Assembly: GCA_022826345.1 (NCBI GenBank)
Contig: JAJDVB010000102.1
Location: 1-42,841 of the forward strand
DNA length: 42,841 bases
Direction: 5' to 3'
Origin: Alphaproteobacteria bacterium
GTDB taxonomy: Bacteria; Pseudomonadota; Alphaproteobacteria; UBA828
Part shown: piece by piece, positions 16,549 to 26,063 of the stretch
Layout of the letters: every line of letters starts with the position of its first letter
Position numbering within the stretch: the first letter of the stretch is position 1
Position numbers and translations under genes: made by a program
Notes under the pieces: model-generated
The model's database searches: none
What the model saw: only the letters and a program-made list of their open reading frames with translations
Told to the model about the DNA's origin: nothing

Positions 16549-17745
16549 ATGACCCGCTCCGGCGCCCGCGACGTGGCGCTCCTCGCCACCTGCCAGGCGC
16601 TCTTCCTCACCTCGATGTCCGCGGTGGTGGCTGCGGCCGCCCTGATCGGGCACCAGCTCACCGATACCAAGGTGCTGGCGACGCTCCCCATCGGCATCCA
16701 GTTCGTGATGACGATGGTGGCGACGGTGCCGGCATCGCTCCTCATGAAGCGCATCGGGCGGCGCGACGGCTTCACCGTGGGCGCCTCCATCGGGCTTGCC
16801 GGCGCGCTTCTGGGTTTCTGGGCGATCATGGAGGCGAGCTTCGTGCTCTTCTGCGTCGGCCTCGCGCTGATCGGCGCAGCCAATGGCTTCGCCCAGTACT
16901 ACCGCTTCGCTGCGGCGGACGCGGCGAGCGAGGGCTTCAGGAGCCGGGCAATCTCGCTAGTGCTGGCGGGCGGCGTGATCGCCTCGATAGGCCCCCTGCT
17001 CGCCGACTGGTCCAGGGATCTCTTCGCGCCGATCGCATTCGCAGGCGTGTTCGCCACCATGGCCGCGCTTTATGTGGCCACGCTCGTGGTCCTTCGTTTC
17101 ATCACCATCCCGCCGCCGGACGAAGAGGAACGCAGCGGCTCGGGCCGTCCTCTGCTCATGATCATGCGCCAGCCGACATTCATCATCGCCGTGCTCGGCT
17201 CCCTCGTCGGCTTCGCGATGATGACGCTGCTGATGACCGCGACGCCGCTCGCCATGAAGTACTGCGGCTTCGGTTTCTCCGACTCGGCGCAGACGATCCA
17301 GTGGCACGTGCTCGGCATGTTCGCGCCCGCCTTCGTCACCGGCCACCTAATCAAGCGCTTCGGCACGAAGACGATCATGGCCTGCGGTGCGCTGCTGATC
17401 GGCCTCTGCGCTGCGTCCAACCTCCATGGCGTCGCACTGCTCAACTTCCATGTCGCCCTGGTCCTGCTGGGCGTCGGCTGGAACTTCCTCTTCACCGGAG
17501 GCACGACGCTCATAACCGAAATTCACAACCCGGCGGAGAAGGCGAAGACCCAAGCCGCCCACGACTTCACCGTGTTCACCGGCGTGGCGGCGGCGGCGCT
17601 GCTCTCCGGCGCGCTGCACGAGGCCGTGGGCTGGCAGACGATGAACTACGCGGTGCTGCCGTTCCTCGCCGCCGTGCTGATCGGGCTCGCCTGGCTCGGG
17701 CTCAGCGGGCGAAGGGCCACCGCTTCAACGACGGCGGCCGAGTAG
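16549..17745 (+). CDS. MFS transporter
   Basis: 398 aa from the ATG at 16549 (MTRSGARDVALL); an in-frame ATG at 16486 would add 21 hydrophilic residues and is less likely. Twelve hydrophobic segments can be traced. The loop between segments 2 and 3 has the MFS-type basic pattern LLMKRIGRRDG, and a cytoplasmic loop near the middle (PPPDEEERSGSG) separates the two halves. It is an inner-membrane secondary transporter of unknown substrate. Divergence from the enolase-superfamily gene suggests the pair handles one carboxylate compound. Its stop codon touches repeat copy 3. Confidence 0.85.
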   Translation: MTRSGARDVALLATCQALFLTSMSAVVAAAALIGHQLTDTKVLATLPIGIQFVMTMVATVPASLLMKRIGRRDGFTVGASIGLAGALLGFWAIMEASFVLFCVGLALIGAANGFAQYYRFAAADAASEGFRSRAISLVLAGGVIASIGPLLADWSRDLFAPIAFAGVFATMAALYVATLVVLRFITIPPPDEEERSGSGRPLLMIMRQPTFIIAVLGSLVGFAMMTLLMTATPLAMKYCGFGFSDSAQTIQWHVLGMFAPAFVTGHLIKRFGTKTIMACGALLIGLCAASNLHGVALLNFHVALVLLGVGWNFLFTGGTTLITEIHNPAEKAKTQAAHDFTVFTGVAAAALLSGALHEAVGWQTMNYAVLPFLAAVLIGLAWLGLSGRRATASTTAAE

Positions 17746-17821
17746 GCGCCTCTCGGCGCCGCAGGAGCGGCGGGCCGCGGTCGCGGCCTGTCGCGCGTCC
17801 GTCAAAGACGGACGCGCTCTA
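17745..17821. repeat. Composite palindromic repeat, copy 3 (short form)
   Basis: This fills the whole space between the convergent MFS and MoaD-like genes. GGCGCC-tctc-GGCGCC (17745-17760) leads into the core CGGCGGGCCGCGGTCGCGGCCTG shared with copies 1 and 2, then hairpin GCGCGTCCGTC-aaa-GACGGACGCGC (17793-17817). The right edge GCTCTA supplies the TAG stop of the minus-strand gene, as in copy 2. The distal half of the element is missing. Confidence 0.8.
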
Positions 17822-18064
17822 TCCGCCGCCGATCCGGGGCAGGAAGCAGACCTCGCTCTCGGGCGAGACTGCCGCGAACAGGTCGTCCTGGTGGATGTGG
17901 CCATCCACCGCGACGGCCATGCCCTCCTCCAACTCGCGCCCGATTCCCGCATAGCGGGCCTCGAGCGCGCGGATTACGCCGCGAATGTCGGTCGCCTCGA
18001 CCTCCAGCTCGGTCACCCCGCCCGTGTAACGGGCGAGGCTGGAGGGCAGAACGACCCGCGCCAA
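17819..18064 (-). CDS. MoaD/ThiS-like ubiquitin-fold protein
   Basis: 81 aa with a TTG start at 18064, only 4 nt after the molybdenum subunit stop. The beta-grasp pattern and the C-terminal tail CFLPRIGGG mark a sulfur-carrier protein of the MoaD/ThiS superfamily, in which the last Gly is adenylated and thiocarboxylated. Position behind a molybdenum hydroxylase points to a molybdopterin synthase small subunit, perhaps a dedicated paralogue, because no MoaE lies in the window. A ThiS-like or other sulfur-carrier role cannot be excluded. The stop codon lies in repeat copy 3. Confidence 0.8.
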   Translation of the reverse strand: MARVVLPSSLARYTGGVTELEVEATDIRGVIRALEARYAGIGRELEEGMAVAVDGHIHQDDLFAAVSPESEVCFLPRIGGG

Positions 18065-18068
18065 CGGG

Positions 18069-20372
18069 TCAGGCGCCGCCGTTGGCCCCGCCGTTATCGA
18101 GCGCCTCCAGCAGGCGCGGCGGCGACATCGGCAGGTCGGTCATGCGTATGCCGGTCGCGTTCTCGATCGCGTTGGCGACCGCCGCCATCGGCGGCACGAT
18201 CGGAGTCTCGCCGACGCCCCGCACGCCGTAGGGGTGGTTCGGGTTCGGCACCTCGACGATGACCGCGTCGATCATCGGCAGGTCCGAGGCCACTGGCATG
18301 CGGTAGTCGAGGAAGCCCGGATTCTCGAGCCGGCCGTCCTTGTCGTAGATGTATTCCTCGTTGAGCGCCCAGCCGATGCCCTGGGCGGCGCCGCCCTGGA
18401 TCTGCCCCTCGACGTAGCTCGGATGGACCGCCTTGCCGGCGTCCTGCACGGCGGTGTAGCGCAGCACGGTGACGCGCCCGGTCTCGCGGTCGACCTCCAC
18501 GTCGCACACGTGGGTGCCGAAGCCGGGGCCCGCGCCTTGCGCGTTGATGGAGGCGGTCGCCGCGATCGGGCCGCCGGTCTTGCCGGCCTGAGCTGCGATC
18601 TCGGCGAGGCTGAGCGGCTCGAAGTCCCCGGCATTGCTGCCCGAGGGCTTGGCGTAGCCGTCCTCCCACTCGACCGCCTCGACCGGGATGTCCCAGATCT
18701 TGGCGGCACGCTCGCGCAGCTGCTCGACCACCTTGCCCGCCGCATCGATCGCTGCCATGCCGGTGGCGAAGGTGACCCGGCTGCCGCCGGTGAGGAAGGT
18801 GTAGCCGATGGTGTCGGTATCGGCGACCAGTGGGCGCACCCTCTCCGGCGGGATGCCGAGGGCTTCCGCCGCCTGCAGTTGGATCGAGGCACGCGAGCCG
18901 CCGATGTCGGGGTTGCCCTCGATCACCGTCGCCGTGCCGTCCTCGTTGACGTTGATGGTGGCGCAGGATTCGCCGCCGATGTTGAACCAGAAGCCGGTGG
19001 CAATGCCGCGACCCTGGTTGGGGCCGAGCGGGATGCTGTAGTGCTTGCTGTTGCGCGCGGCCTCCAGGGTCTCGATGCAACCGACCGGGCCGAACTTGGG
19101 CCCGTAAAGCGCGCGGGTGCCCTCCTTCGCCGCGTTCATCAGGCGGAACTCCGCCGGGTCGATGCCAAGCTTCTTCGCGATCTCGTCGACCACCCCTTCG
19201 GCAGCAAACTCGGAAATCGGCGCCCCCGGCGCGCGGTAGGCGGCGACCTTGGGCCGGTTCACCACCACGTCGTAGCCCTCGACCTCGGCGTTCTCGATGT
19301 CGTAGGGCGCGAAGACGCACATGCAGCCAGGCTGGATCGGCGAGCCGGGGAAGGCGCCCGCCTGATAGGCGAGCCACGCCTTGGCAGCGGTGATCTTGCC
19401 GTCCTTGGTGGCGCCCATCTTGATCGTCATGGCGCCGCCCGAAGTGGGGCCGCTGGCGCGGAAGACCTCCTCGCGGGACATCACGATCTTGACCGGCCGG
19501 CCGGCAAGCTGGGACAGCCGAAGCGCGACCGGCTCCAGATAGACCACGGTCTTGCCGCCAAAGCCGCCGCCGATCTCCGACGGGGTCACGCGGATGTTGC
19601 CGATGTCGATGCCGAGCAGGTTGGCGCAGTAGGCGCGCACGGTGAACTGCCCCTGGGTGCAGCACCAGACCTCGCACTGCCCGTCCTCGCCGGCGCTGGC
19701 GACCACCGCGTGGGGCTCGATATAGCCCTGATGCACCGGCTTGGTGGTGAAGGTGCGCTCGACGATCACGTCGGCCTCGGCGAATCCCTTGTCCAGGTCG
19801 CCGGTCTGAAAGTGCACCTTCTTGAAGACGTTGGAGGGCGTCTCCGGCGTGGGCTCAACGCCCTGGGTGAACATGTCGTCATGCAGGATGGGCGCGTCCG
19901 GCTGCATCGCCTCGCGTACGTCGATCACGTGCGGCAGCGCCTCGTAGTCCACCTCGATCAGGTCCAGCGCCTGCTTGGCGATGGCCGCCGTGGTCGCCGC
20001 CACGGCCGCAACGGCATGGCCGTCATAGAGTGCCTTCTCCCGCGCCATCACGTTCTGCGACATGTCGCGGTAATTGACCTGCACCTCGCCCGCCGGCACC
20101 CACTGGGAGGGCACCTCGGGCATCTCGTCGCGGGTGACGACCGCCTTCACACCCGGCAGCGCGCGGGCCTTGGACGCATCGATAGAGCGGATGCGCGCGT
20201 GCGCATGGGGGCTGCGCAAAACCCGGCCCACCAGCATGCCCGGCAGCGAGAGGTCCGCGCCGAACTTGGCTCGGCCGGTCACCTTGTCGACGCCGTCGGG
20301 GCGCCACGGCCGCGTGCCGACGTACTTGAGCGAGCCGTTGCCGTTACCGATCTCCTGCTTGGCGGTTGCCAT
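18069..20372 (-). CDS. Xanthine dehydrogenase family molybdopterin-binding subunit (CoxL-like)
   Basis: 767 aa, the catalytic subunit of a three-part molybdenum hydroxylase. Family marks: the small a/b hammerhead domain opening GRAKFGADLSLPGMLVGRVLRSPHAHARI, EIGGGFGGK (267-274), the substrate loop AYRAPGA (378-384), and the active-site Glu E722 in GVGETPIVPP. The AYXCSFR loop of true form I CO dehydrogenase is absent, so CO oxidation is not supported. Aldehyde, N-heterocycle or aromatic acyl-CoA substrates are all possible. The gene lies 3 nt downstream of the 2Fe-2S subunit, and the FAD subunit is farther upstream; together they form the usual alpha-beta-gamma complex that hydroxylates with water-derived oxygen. 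Confidence 0.92.
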   Translation of the reverse strand: MATAKQEIGNGNGSLKYVGTRPWRPDGVDKVTGRAKFGADLSLPGMLVGRVLRSPHAHARIRSIDASKARALPGVKAVVTRDEMPEVPSQWVPAGEVQVNYRDMSQNVMAREKALYDGHAVAAVAATTAAIAKQALDLIEVDYEALPHVIDVREAMQPDAPILHDDMFTQGVEPTPETPSNVFKKVHFQTGDLDKGFAEADVIVERTFTTKPVHQGYIEPHAVVASAGEDGQCEVWCCTQGQFTVRAYCANLLGIDIGNIRVTPSEIGGGFGGKTVVYLEPVALRLSQLAGRPVKIVMSREEVFRASGPTSGGAMTIKMGATKDGKITAAKAWLAYQAGAFPGSPIQPGCMCVFAPYDIENAEVEGYDVVVNRPKVAAYRAPGAPISEFAAEGVVDEIAKKLGIDPAEFRLMNAAKEGTRALYGPKFGPVGCIETLEAARNSKHYSIPLGPNQGRGIATGFWFNIGGESCATINVNEDGTATVIEGNPDIGGSRASIQLQAAEALGIPPERVRPLVADTDTIGYTFLTGGSRVTFATGMAAIDAAGKVVEQLRERAAKIWDIPVEAVEWEDGYAKPSGSNAGDFEPLSLAEIAAQAGKTGGPIAATASINAQGAGPGFGTHVCDVEVDRETGRVTVLRYTAVQDAGKAVHPSYVEGQIQGGAAQGIGWALNEEYIYDKDGRLENPGFLDYRMPVASDLPMIDAVIVEVPNPNHPYGVRGVGETPIVPPMAAVANAIENATGIRMTDLPMSPPRLLEALDNGGANGGA

Positions 20373-20375
20373 GAG

Positions 20376-20852
20376 CTATTCTCCCCTTAGCTCCGCCGCC
20401 GTCGTCATCACGGCGCGGATGATCTTGTCGTAGCCGGTGCAGCGGCAGAGATTGCCCGCCAGCCAGTAGCGGGCTTCCGTCTCGGTCGGGTCCGGGTTCT
20501 CCTCGAGCAGCGCCTTGGCGGCCACCAAGAAGCCCGGTGTGCAGATGCCGCACTGCAGCGCCGCATCCTCCAGGAACTGGCGCTGCAACGGATGCAGCGT
20601 GTCGCCGTCGGCCATGCCCTCGATGGTGCCGATCTCGCGGCCCTCGGCCTCGGTGCCGAGCATGAGGCAGGCGCAAACGAGGGTGCCGTCCACGGTCACG
20701 CTGCAGGCGCCGCAGTCGCCGGTGGCGCAGCCTTCCTTGGTGCCGGTGAGCTCCAGCTCGTCGCGGAGCACGTCGAGCAGGGTCTGCTCGCCCGAGCAGA
20801 GGAACTCCGTCGGCTCGCCGTTGACGCTGGTGGTCACATGATACTTCGCCAT
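20376..20852 (-). CDS. 2Fe-2S subunit of molybdenum hydroxylase (CoxS-like)
   Basis: 158 aa; ATG at 20852 (MAKYHVTTSVNGEP), overlapping the FAD subunit stop by one base (TGATG). The open frame extends upstream only as a shadow of that gene. The N-terminal plant-type ferredoxin domain has EGCATGDCGACSV with a fourth Cys near 60, and the C-terminal helical domain has QCGICTPG and CRCTGY for the second 2Fe-2S cluster. It passes electrons from the molybdenum centre to FAD. Confidence 0.95.
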   Translation of the reverse strand: MAKYHVTTSVNGEPTEFLCSGEQTLLDVLRDELELTGTKEGCATGDCGACSVTVDGTLVCACLMLGTEAEGREIGTIEGMADGDTLHPLQRQFLEDAALQCGICTPGFLVAAKALLEENPDPTETEARYWLAGNLCRCTGYDKIIRAVMTTAAELRGE

Positions 20853-21724
20853 CAGCCGTTGCTCCTCGCTCGCTCCAGGGCGATGAGCGCGGCCCGCCTG
20901 GCCAGAACTCCCGCCACCTTGACCCGGTATTCGATGGTCCCGCGCTTGTCGTCGATGGGATTGCAGGCGGCGCTCGCGGCGGCCGCAAGGTTGGCGAGCG
21001 CGTCGTCGTCCACCGTCGTGCCGATCAGCGCCTTGGCGCCGTCCTCCACCAGCAGCGGTGTGGGCGCGACCGCGCCCAAGCCGAGCCGCGCGTGGGTGCA
21101 GACGCCCGCCTCGTCGAGCGTGAGCGCGACGCCGGCGCCGACCACGGCGATGTCCATCTCGGTGCGCGGAATGAAGCGCAGGTAGGCGTCGCCCGAGCGG
21201 GGCGGCGGCTTGGGCATGATGAGGGAAACCACGATCTCGCCGGGGCCGAGGGAAAGCTGGCCGGGCCCCGTGATCACGTCCTCCACCGGCACCGAGCGGC
21301 CACCGTTCGGGCCCGCGATCTCGCAGACGGCACCGGCGGCGATCAGCGCCGGGACGCTGTCGGCGGCCGGCGAGCCGTTGCAGAGGTTGCCGCCGAGCGA
21401 AGCGCGCCCCTGGATCTGGGTCGAGCCGATCAGCTCCAGCGCCTCCACCACGCCTGGCCACGCGGCCTTCACGGCCTCGTTCTTGCCGAGAGTCGCGCCG
21501 GAGACAGCAGCGCCGACGCGGATGTCATCGCCGTTCACCGTCACGTCCATGAGCGCCGGGATGCGCTTCAAATCGACGATGAGGCCGGGCCGGACGAAAT
21601 CGGTGCGCAGCTGAACCAGGAGGTCGGTGCCGCCAGCGAGCGGCATGGCCTCTCCGTCGGCATCGGCGAGGAGCCGGACGGCATCCTCGACCGTCTCGGG
21701 CGCCTCGAATCGTAGACTGCTCAT
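20852..21724 (-). CDS. FAD-binding subunit of molybdenum hydroxylase (CoxM-like)
   Basis: 290 aa. FAD-binding motifs PLAGGTDLLVQLR (near 28-40) and LGGNLCNGSPAADSVPALIA (about 113-132) are intact, and the C-terminal CO-dehydrogenase flavoprotein domain follows. It is first in the operon FAD, 2Fe-2S, Mo, MoaD-like. It is transcribed divergently from the methylmalonyl-CoA mutase gene; the 194-nt gap between them must hold both promoters. Confidence 0.93.
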   Translation of the reverse strand: MSSLRFEAPETVEDAVRLLADADGEAMPLAGGTDLLVQLRTDFVRPGLIVDLKRIPALMDVTVNGDDIRVGAAVSGATLGKNEAVKAAWPGVVEALELIGSTQIQGRASLGGNLCNGSPAADSVPALIAAGAVCEIAGPNGGRSVPVEDVITGPGQLSLGPGEIVVSLIMPKPPPRSGDAYLRFIPRTEMDIAVVGAGVALTLDEAGVCTHARLGLGAVAPTPLLVEDGAKALIGTTVDDDALANLAAAASAACNPIDDKRGTIEYRVKVAGVLARRAALIALERARSNG

Positions 21725-21918
21725 GTGCGGGGGGTTCCTCCTGTTGCCGCGGCACCTAGTTGGCGCCTTCTTTTACCCGAAAAGACGCGGCGGTTCACAG
21801 GGGCAAAATGGCGGCCGCGGCGGCCGTGCGTCTTGCGGCTGACGGCCCCCGCCGTCTACCCTTGCCCGAAGCACGAGTGACCGAGGACGGGCACCTGGGA
21901 GAGTGGGAGCCCAGCCGC

Positions 21919-24063
21919 ATGACCGACTCCACCGAAAAGACCGTCGCCGACTGGGAGGCCCTGGCCGCCCGCGAACTCAAGGGCAGAGACCCGGCAGAGC
22001 TCGCGTGGGTGACGCCCGAGGGCATCACCGTCAAGCCGCTCTACACCGCCGCCGACCTGGAAGCGCTGGAGGACCAGCCGGGTCTGCCGGGCTTCGCGCC
22101 CTATACGCGGGGCGTGCGCGCCACCATGTTCGCCAACCGGCCGTGGACCATTCGCCAGTACGCGGGCTTCGCCACTGCCGAGGAGTCAAACGCCTTCTAC
22201 AAGCGCAATCTCGCCGCCGGGCAGAAGGGGCTTTCTGTCGCCTTCGACCTCGCGACCCACCGGGGCTACGACAGCGACCACCCCAGGGTTCGCGGTGACG
22301 TGGGTAAGGCGGGCGTCGCCATCGACACGGTCGAAGACATGAAGCGTCTCTTCGACGGCATTCCCCTGGGCGAGGTCAGCGTGTCGATGACCATGAACGG
22401 GGCGGTGCTGCCGGTGTTGGCCGCCTACATCGTGGCGGCGGAGGAACAGGGGGTGGGCGCCGAGAAGCTCGCCGGCACAATCCAGAACGACATTCTCAAG
22501 GAGTTCATGGTCCGCAACACCTACATCTACCCGCCCGAGCCCAGCATGCGGATCGTGGCCGACATCATCGCGTACACGGCCCAGAACATGCCGCGCTTCA
22601 ACTCGATCTCGATCTCCGGCTATCACATGCAGGAGGCCGGCGCGACGCTGGTGCAGGAGCTGGGCTTCACGCTGGCCGACGGCCTCGACTACGTGCGCGC
22701 GGCGCACTCGCGCGGCCTCGCCATCGACGATTTCGCGCCCCGGCTCTCGTTCTTCTTCTGCATCGGCATGAACTTCTTCATGGAGGTCGCAAAGCTGCGT
22801 GCGGCCCGGTTGCTCTGGGCCAGGTTCATGCAAGGCTTCGGGGCCGAGGACCCACGCTCGCTCATGCTCCGGACACACTGCCAGACCTCCGGCGTCTCGC
22901 TCGCCGAGCAGGACCCCTACAACAACGTGGTCAGGACCGCCTACGAGGCGCTGGCGGCGGTGCTCGGCGGCACGCAGTCGCTCCACACCAATGCGCTCGA
23001 CGAGGCGGTGGCGCTGCCGACGGACTTTTCGGCCCGGATTGCGCGCAACACCCAGCTCATCCTGCAGCACGAGACCGGCGTGCCCCGCGTCGTGGACCCG
23101 CTGGGGGGCTCCTACTACGTGGAGGCGCTCACCGCCTCGCTCGCTCGCGAGGCGCAGGCGCTGATCGACGAGGTGGAGGAACTGGGCGGCATGACCAAGG
23201 CGGTCGCCGCGGGGATGCCCAAACTCCGCATTGAGGAGGCCGCCGCCCGCCGGCAGGCGCGGCTCGACCGGGGCGAGGACGTGGTGGTCGGCGTCAATCG
23301 CTACCAGTCGGACTCGGACGACATGCCGGCACTGCTCGACGTGGATAACTACGCCGTGCGCGAGGCGCAGATCGCGCGCATCGCCGCGGTCCGCGCCGGG
23401 CGGGACGAGACGGCCTGCGAGGCGACGCTTGAGCGGCTTATCGAAGGCGCGCGCGGGGACGGCAACCTGCTGGCGCTCTCCATCGACGCGATCCGGGCGC
23501 GGGCCACGGTGGGCGAGGTTTCGGATGCGATGGAGGCGGCGTTCACCCGCCACCGGGCGACCGTGCGCACGGTTTCCGGCGTCTATGGCGCGGCCTACGC
23601 GCAGGACGACGCCTTCCAGACCATCCGGCGCGAGACCGCGCTGTTCGCCGAGGCCGAGGGGCGCCGGCCGCGCATCCTGGTGGTGAAGCTCGGTCAGGAC
23701 GGACACGACCGCGGCGCCAAAGTGATCGCGACCGCCTTCGCCGACATCGGCTTCGACGTGGATATCGGCCCGCTATTTCAGACGCCCGAGGAAGCCGCGC
23801 AAGATGCGCTGGAGAACGACGTGCATGTGATCGGCGTCTCCAGCCAGGCCGCCGGTCACAAGACTCTGGTGCCGGAGCTGATCGACGCGCTGCGGGAGGC
23901 CGGCGCGGGTCACGTGGTGGTGGTCTGCGGCGGGGTGATTCCGCCGCAGGACCACGACTTCCTGCACGAGACAGGCGTCGCCGCCGTCTACGGCCCCGGC
24001 ACCAACATCCCGGCCGCCGCGCAGGACATCATGGCGCTGATCCGCCGCCCGGAGGCAGCCTGA
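21919..24063 (+). CDS. Methylmalonyl-CoA mutase, single-chain type
   Basis: 714 aa; ATG at 21919 ([13 protein letters not shown]), preceded by GGGAG; 53 more in-frame residues upstream look non-coding. It converts (R)-methylmalonyl-CoA to succinyl-CoA with adenosylcobalamin. The TIM barrel carries [16 protein letters not shown] and [20 protein letters not shown], which fit true methylmalonyl-CoA mutase rather than isobutyryl- or ethylmalonyl-CoA mutase. The C-terminal B12 domain has D594-x-H596-x-x-G599, then GVSSQAAGH and CGGVIPPQD. Its G-protein chaperone MeaB lies two genes downstream. The epimerase and propionyl-CoA carboxylase are not in the window. Confidence 0.95.
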   Translation: MTDSTEKTVADWEALAARELKGRDPAELAWVTPEGITVKPLYTAADLEALEDQPGLPGFAPYTRGVRATMFANRPWTIRQYAGFATAEESNAFYKRNLAAGQKGLSVAFDLATHRGYDSDHPRVRGDVGKAGVAIDTVEDMKRLFDGIPLGEVSVSMTMNGAVLPVLAAYIVAAEEQGVGAEKLAGTIQNDILKEFMVRNTYIYPPEPSMRIVADIIAYTAQNMPRFNSISISGYHMQEAGATLVQELGFTLADGLDYVRAAHSRGLAIDDFAPRLSFFFCIGMNFFMEVAKLRAARLLWARFMQGFGAEDPRSLMLRTHCQTSGVSLAEQDPYNNVVRTAYEALAAVLGGTQSLHTNALDEAVALPTDFSARIARNTQLILQHETGVPRVVDPLGGSYYVEALTASLAREAQALIDEVEELGGMTKAVAAGMPKLRIEEAAARRQARLDRGEDVVVGVNRYQSDSDDMPALLDVDNYAVREAQIARIAAVRAGRDETACEATLERLIEGARGDGNLLALSIDAIRARATVGEVSDAMEAAFTRHRATVRTVSGVYGAAYAQDDAFQTIRRETALFAEAEGRRPRILVVKLGQDGHDRGAKVIATAFADIGFDVDIGPLFQTPEEAAQDALENDVHVIGVSSQAAGHKTLVPELIDALREAGAGHVVVVCGGVIPPQDHDFLHETGVAAVYGPGTNIPAAAQDIMALIRRPEAA

Positions 24064-24129
24064 CCGGCACCGGCATTTGATCCGCCCCGGCTTCGTGCTT
24101 ATGTGAGACGCGCACGTAACGCGCTCTGA

Positions 24130-24148
24130 GCCCCGCCGATGGCGGGGC
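24130..24148. promoter_or_regulatory. GC hairpin between mutase and ABC exporter
   Basis: GCCCCGCC-gat-GGCGGGGC is a perfect 8-bp stem, 67 nt after the mutase stop and 22 nt before the exporter start. No T-run follows, so it may dampen read-through or protect the upstream RNA end rather than end transcription. Confidence 0.4.
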
Positions 24149-24170
24149 GACGCATCGGATTCAAGACCCC

Positions 24171-26063
24171 ATGGTTGCTCTCGATCGCGAGGCCCGCGTG
24201 CGGGAAGCGGGGGAACGCTCGCACCTGCACACCATTCGCACGCTGCTGCCCTATCTCTGGCCGCGCGGCTCGCTGGAGATGCGGGGCCGCGTGCTGCTGG
24301 CGATCCTGCTCCTCATCGGCGCCAAGGTGGCAAACGTCTATGTGCCGATCCTCTACAAGGATGCGGTCGACATCCTCTCGGGCGAGACGGCGGCGGTCAT
24401 CGTCGTGCCGGTGGCGATCCTGCTCGCCTACGGCGCGCTCCGGGTGCTCACGGTCGCCTTCGGCGAGCTCCGGGATGCGGTCTTCGCCAAGGTGGCGGAG
24501 CGGGCGATCCGCACCGTGGCACTTCAGGTCTTCAACCATCTCCACGAGCTCTCGCTCCGCTTCCATATCGAGCGGCGCACCGGGGGCCTGAGCCGCGCCA
24601 TCGAGCGCGGCGTCAAGGGGATCGAGTTCCTGCTCACCTTCATGCTGTTCAACATCCTGCCGACCCTGGTGGAGGTCACCATGGTCTGCGGCATCCTCTG
24701 GGTCCTCTACGGCATCACCTACGCGGCGATAACCTTCGTCACCATCGGTTCCTTTATCGCCTTCACCCTCATGGTCACCGAGTGGCGGCTCAAGTACCGC
24801 CGGCGCATGAACGAGAAGGACAGCGAGGCCAACACCAAGGCGATCGACAGCCTGCTCAACTACGAGACGGTCAAGTATTTCGGCAACGAGATGCACGAAG
24901 CGCAGCGCTTCGACGTCTCCCGCCGGCAGTACGAGCGGGCGGCGGTGCAGAGCAAGACCAGCCTCTCGCTGCTCAACATCGGCCAGGGGATCATCGTCGC
25001 GACCGGGCTCACCGGCATCACGATCATGGCCGGCTACGAGGTCGCCGCCGGCACCATGACCATCGGCGACTTCGTGCTGGTCAACACCTACCTGCTCCAG
25101 CTCTATATCCCGCTCAATTTCCTCGGCTTCGTCTATCGCGAGATCAAGCAGTCGCTCACCGACATGGAGGCGATGTTCAGCATCCTCTCGGTGGAGCGCG
25201 AGATCGAAGACGCACCGGACGCGCCGCCGCTCCACGTCACGGCGGGCACCATCGAGTTCGAGGACGTGCGCTTCCGCTACGAGGAGCGGCGCGGCATCCT
25301 GGACGGGATCACCTTCCGCGTGCCGCCGGGGACCACCACGGCCATCGTCGGCGCGAGCGGAGCCGGCAAGTCGACCATCTCGCGCATCCTGTTCCGTTTC
25401 TACGATATCGAGGGCGGCAGCGTCCGGATCGACGGCCAGGACGTGCGTGACGTGAGCCAGGAGAGCCTGCGCGCCGCCATCGGCATCGTTCCGCAGGACA
25501 CGGTGCTCTTCAACGACACGATCTACTACAACATCGCCTACGGCCGGCCCGACGCAAGCGCGGACGAGGTGGAGGAGGCGGCGCGGCTCGCCCATATCCA
25601 CGACTTCATCGCGGCGCTCCCCGATGGCTACGAGAGCATGGTCGGCGAGCGCGGCCTCAAGCTCTCAGGCGGCGAGAAGCAGCGGGTGGCGATTGCGCGT
25701 ACGATCCTCAAGAATCCCCGTATCCTGCTGTTCGACGAGGCCACCTCAGCCCTCGATTCGCAGACCGAGAAGGAGATTCAGGCAAGTCTGCGGGAGGTCA
25801 GCCGCGACCGCTCGACGCTCATGATCGCACACCGCCTTTCCACGGTCATCGACGCCGACCAGATTCTTGTGCTGGACGGCGGGCGCATCGTCGAGCGCGG
25901 GCGCCACGCCGAGCTTCTGGTGCGGGACGGCCATTACGCCGAGATGTGGTGGCGCCAGCAGGAGACTGCGGAGCTCAGGGAGGAGCTTGAGCAACGGCTC
26001 GCCGACGAGGAAGGACGCGCCGGGGAGACGACGGCCGTGCCCGAGGAGACCCCGGAGCCATGA
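24171..26063 (+). CDS. ABC exporter of the Atm1/ABCB7 (heavy-metal, glutathione-conjugate) type
   Basis: 630 aa half-transporter with membrane and ATPase domains fused. Six hydrophobic segments fill roughly residues 40-320. Atm1-type features include NYETVKYFGNE in an intracellular helix. The nucleotide domain has Walker A GASGAGKST (near 395-403), Q-loop VPQDTVLFNDT, signature LSGGEKQRVAIART and Walker B ILLFDEATSALD. Known relatives export glutathione-linked sulfur or metal compounds for iron-sulfur protein maturation and metal detoxification. It is overlapped by 4 nt with meaB, an unusual neighbour, which implies co-translation with the mutase chaperone. Confidence 0.9.
   Translation: MVALDREARVREAGERSHLHTIRTLLPYLWPRGSLEMRGRVLLAILLLIGAKVANVYVPILYKDAVDILSGETAAVIVVPVAILLAYGALRVLTVAFGELRDAVFAKVAERAIRTVALQVFNHLHELSLRFHIERRTGGLSRAIERGVKGIEFLLTFMLFNILPTLVEVTMVCGILWVLYGITYAAITFVTIGSFIAFTLMVTEWRLKYRRRMNEKDSEANTKAIDSLLNYETVKYFGNEMHEAQRFDVSRRQYERAAVQSKTSLSLLNIGQGIIVATGLTGITIMAGYEVAAGTMTIGDFVLVNTYLLQLYIPLNFLGFVYREIKQSLTDMEAMFSILSVEREIEDAPDAPPLHVTAGTIEFEDVRFRYEERRGILDGITFRVPPGTTTAIVGASGAGKSTISRILFRFYDIEGGSVRIDGQDVRDVSQESLRAAIGIVPQDTVLFNDTIYYNIAYGRPDASADEVEEAARLAHIHDFIAALPDGYESMVGERGLKLSGGEKQRVAIARTILKNPRILLFDEATSALDSQTEKEIQASLREVSRDRSTLMIAHRLSTVIDADQILVLDGGRIVERGRHAELLVRDGHYAEMWWRQQETAELREELEQRLADEEGRAGETTAVPEETPEP

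Noticed and set aside
18234..20390. 718-residue plus-strand open frame
   Set aside because: Lies antisense to the whole molybdenum subunit gene and is His/Arg/Asp-rich; a shadow of high-GC codon use.
18069..21724. Carbon monoxide dehydrogenase (coxMSL)
   Set aside because: The Mo subunit lacks the AYXCSFR active-site loop of form I CO dehydrogenase; only the general hydroxylase assignment is supported.
22186..23706. 506-residue minus-strand open frame
   Set aside because: Antisense shadow of the methylmalonyl-CoA mutase gene, which has clear motifs throughout.
24099..25601. 500-residue minus-strand open frame
   Set aside because: Antisense shadow of the Atm1-type exporter; no recognisable domain.
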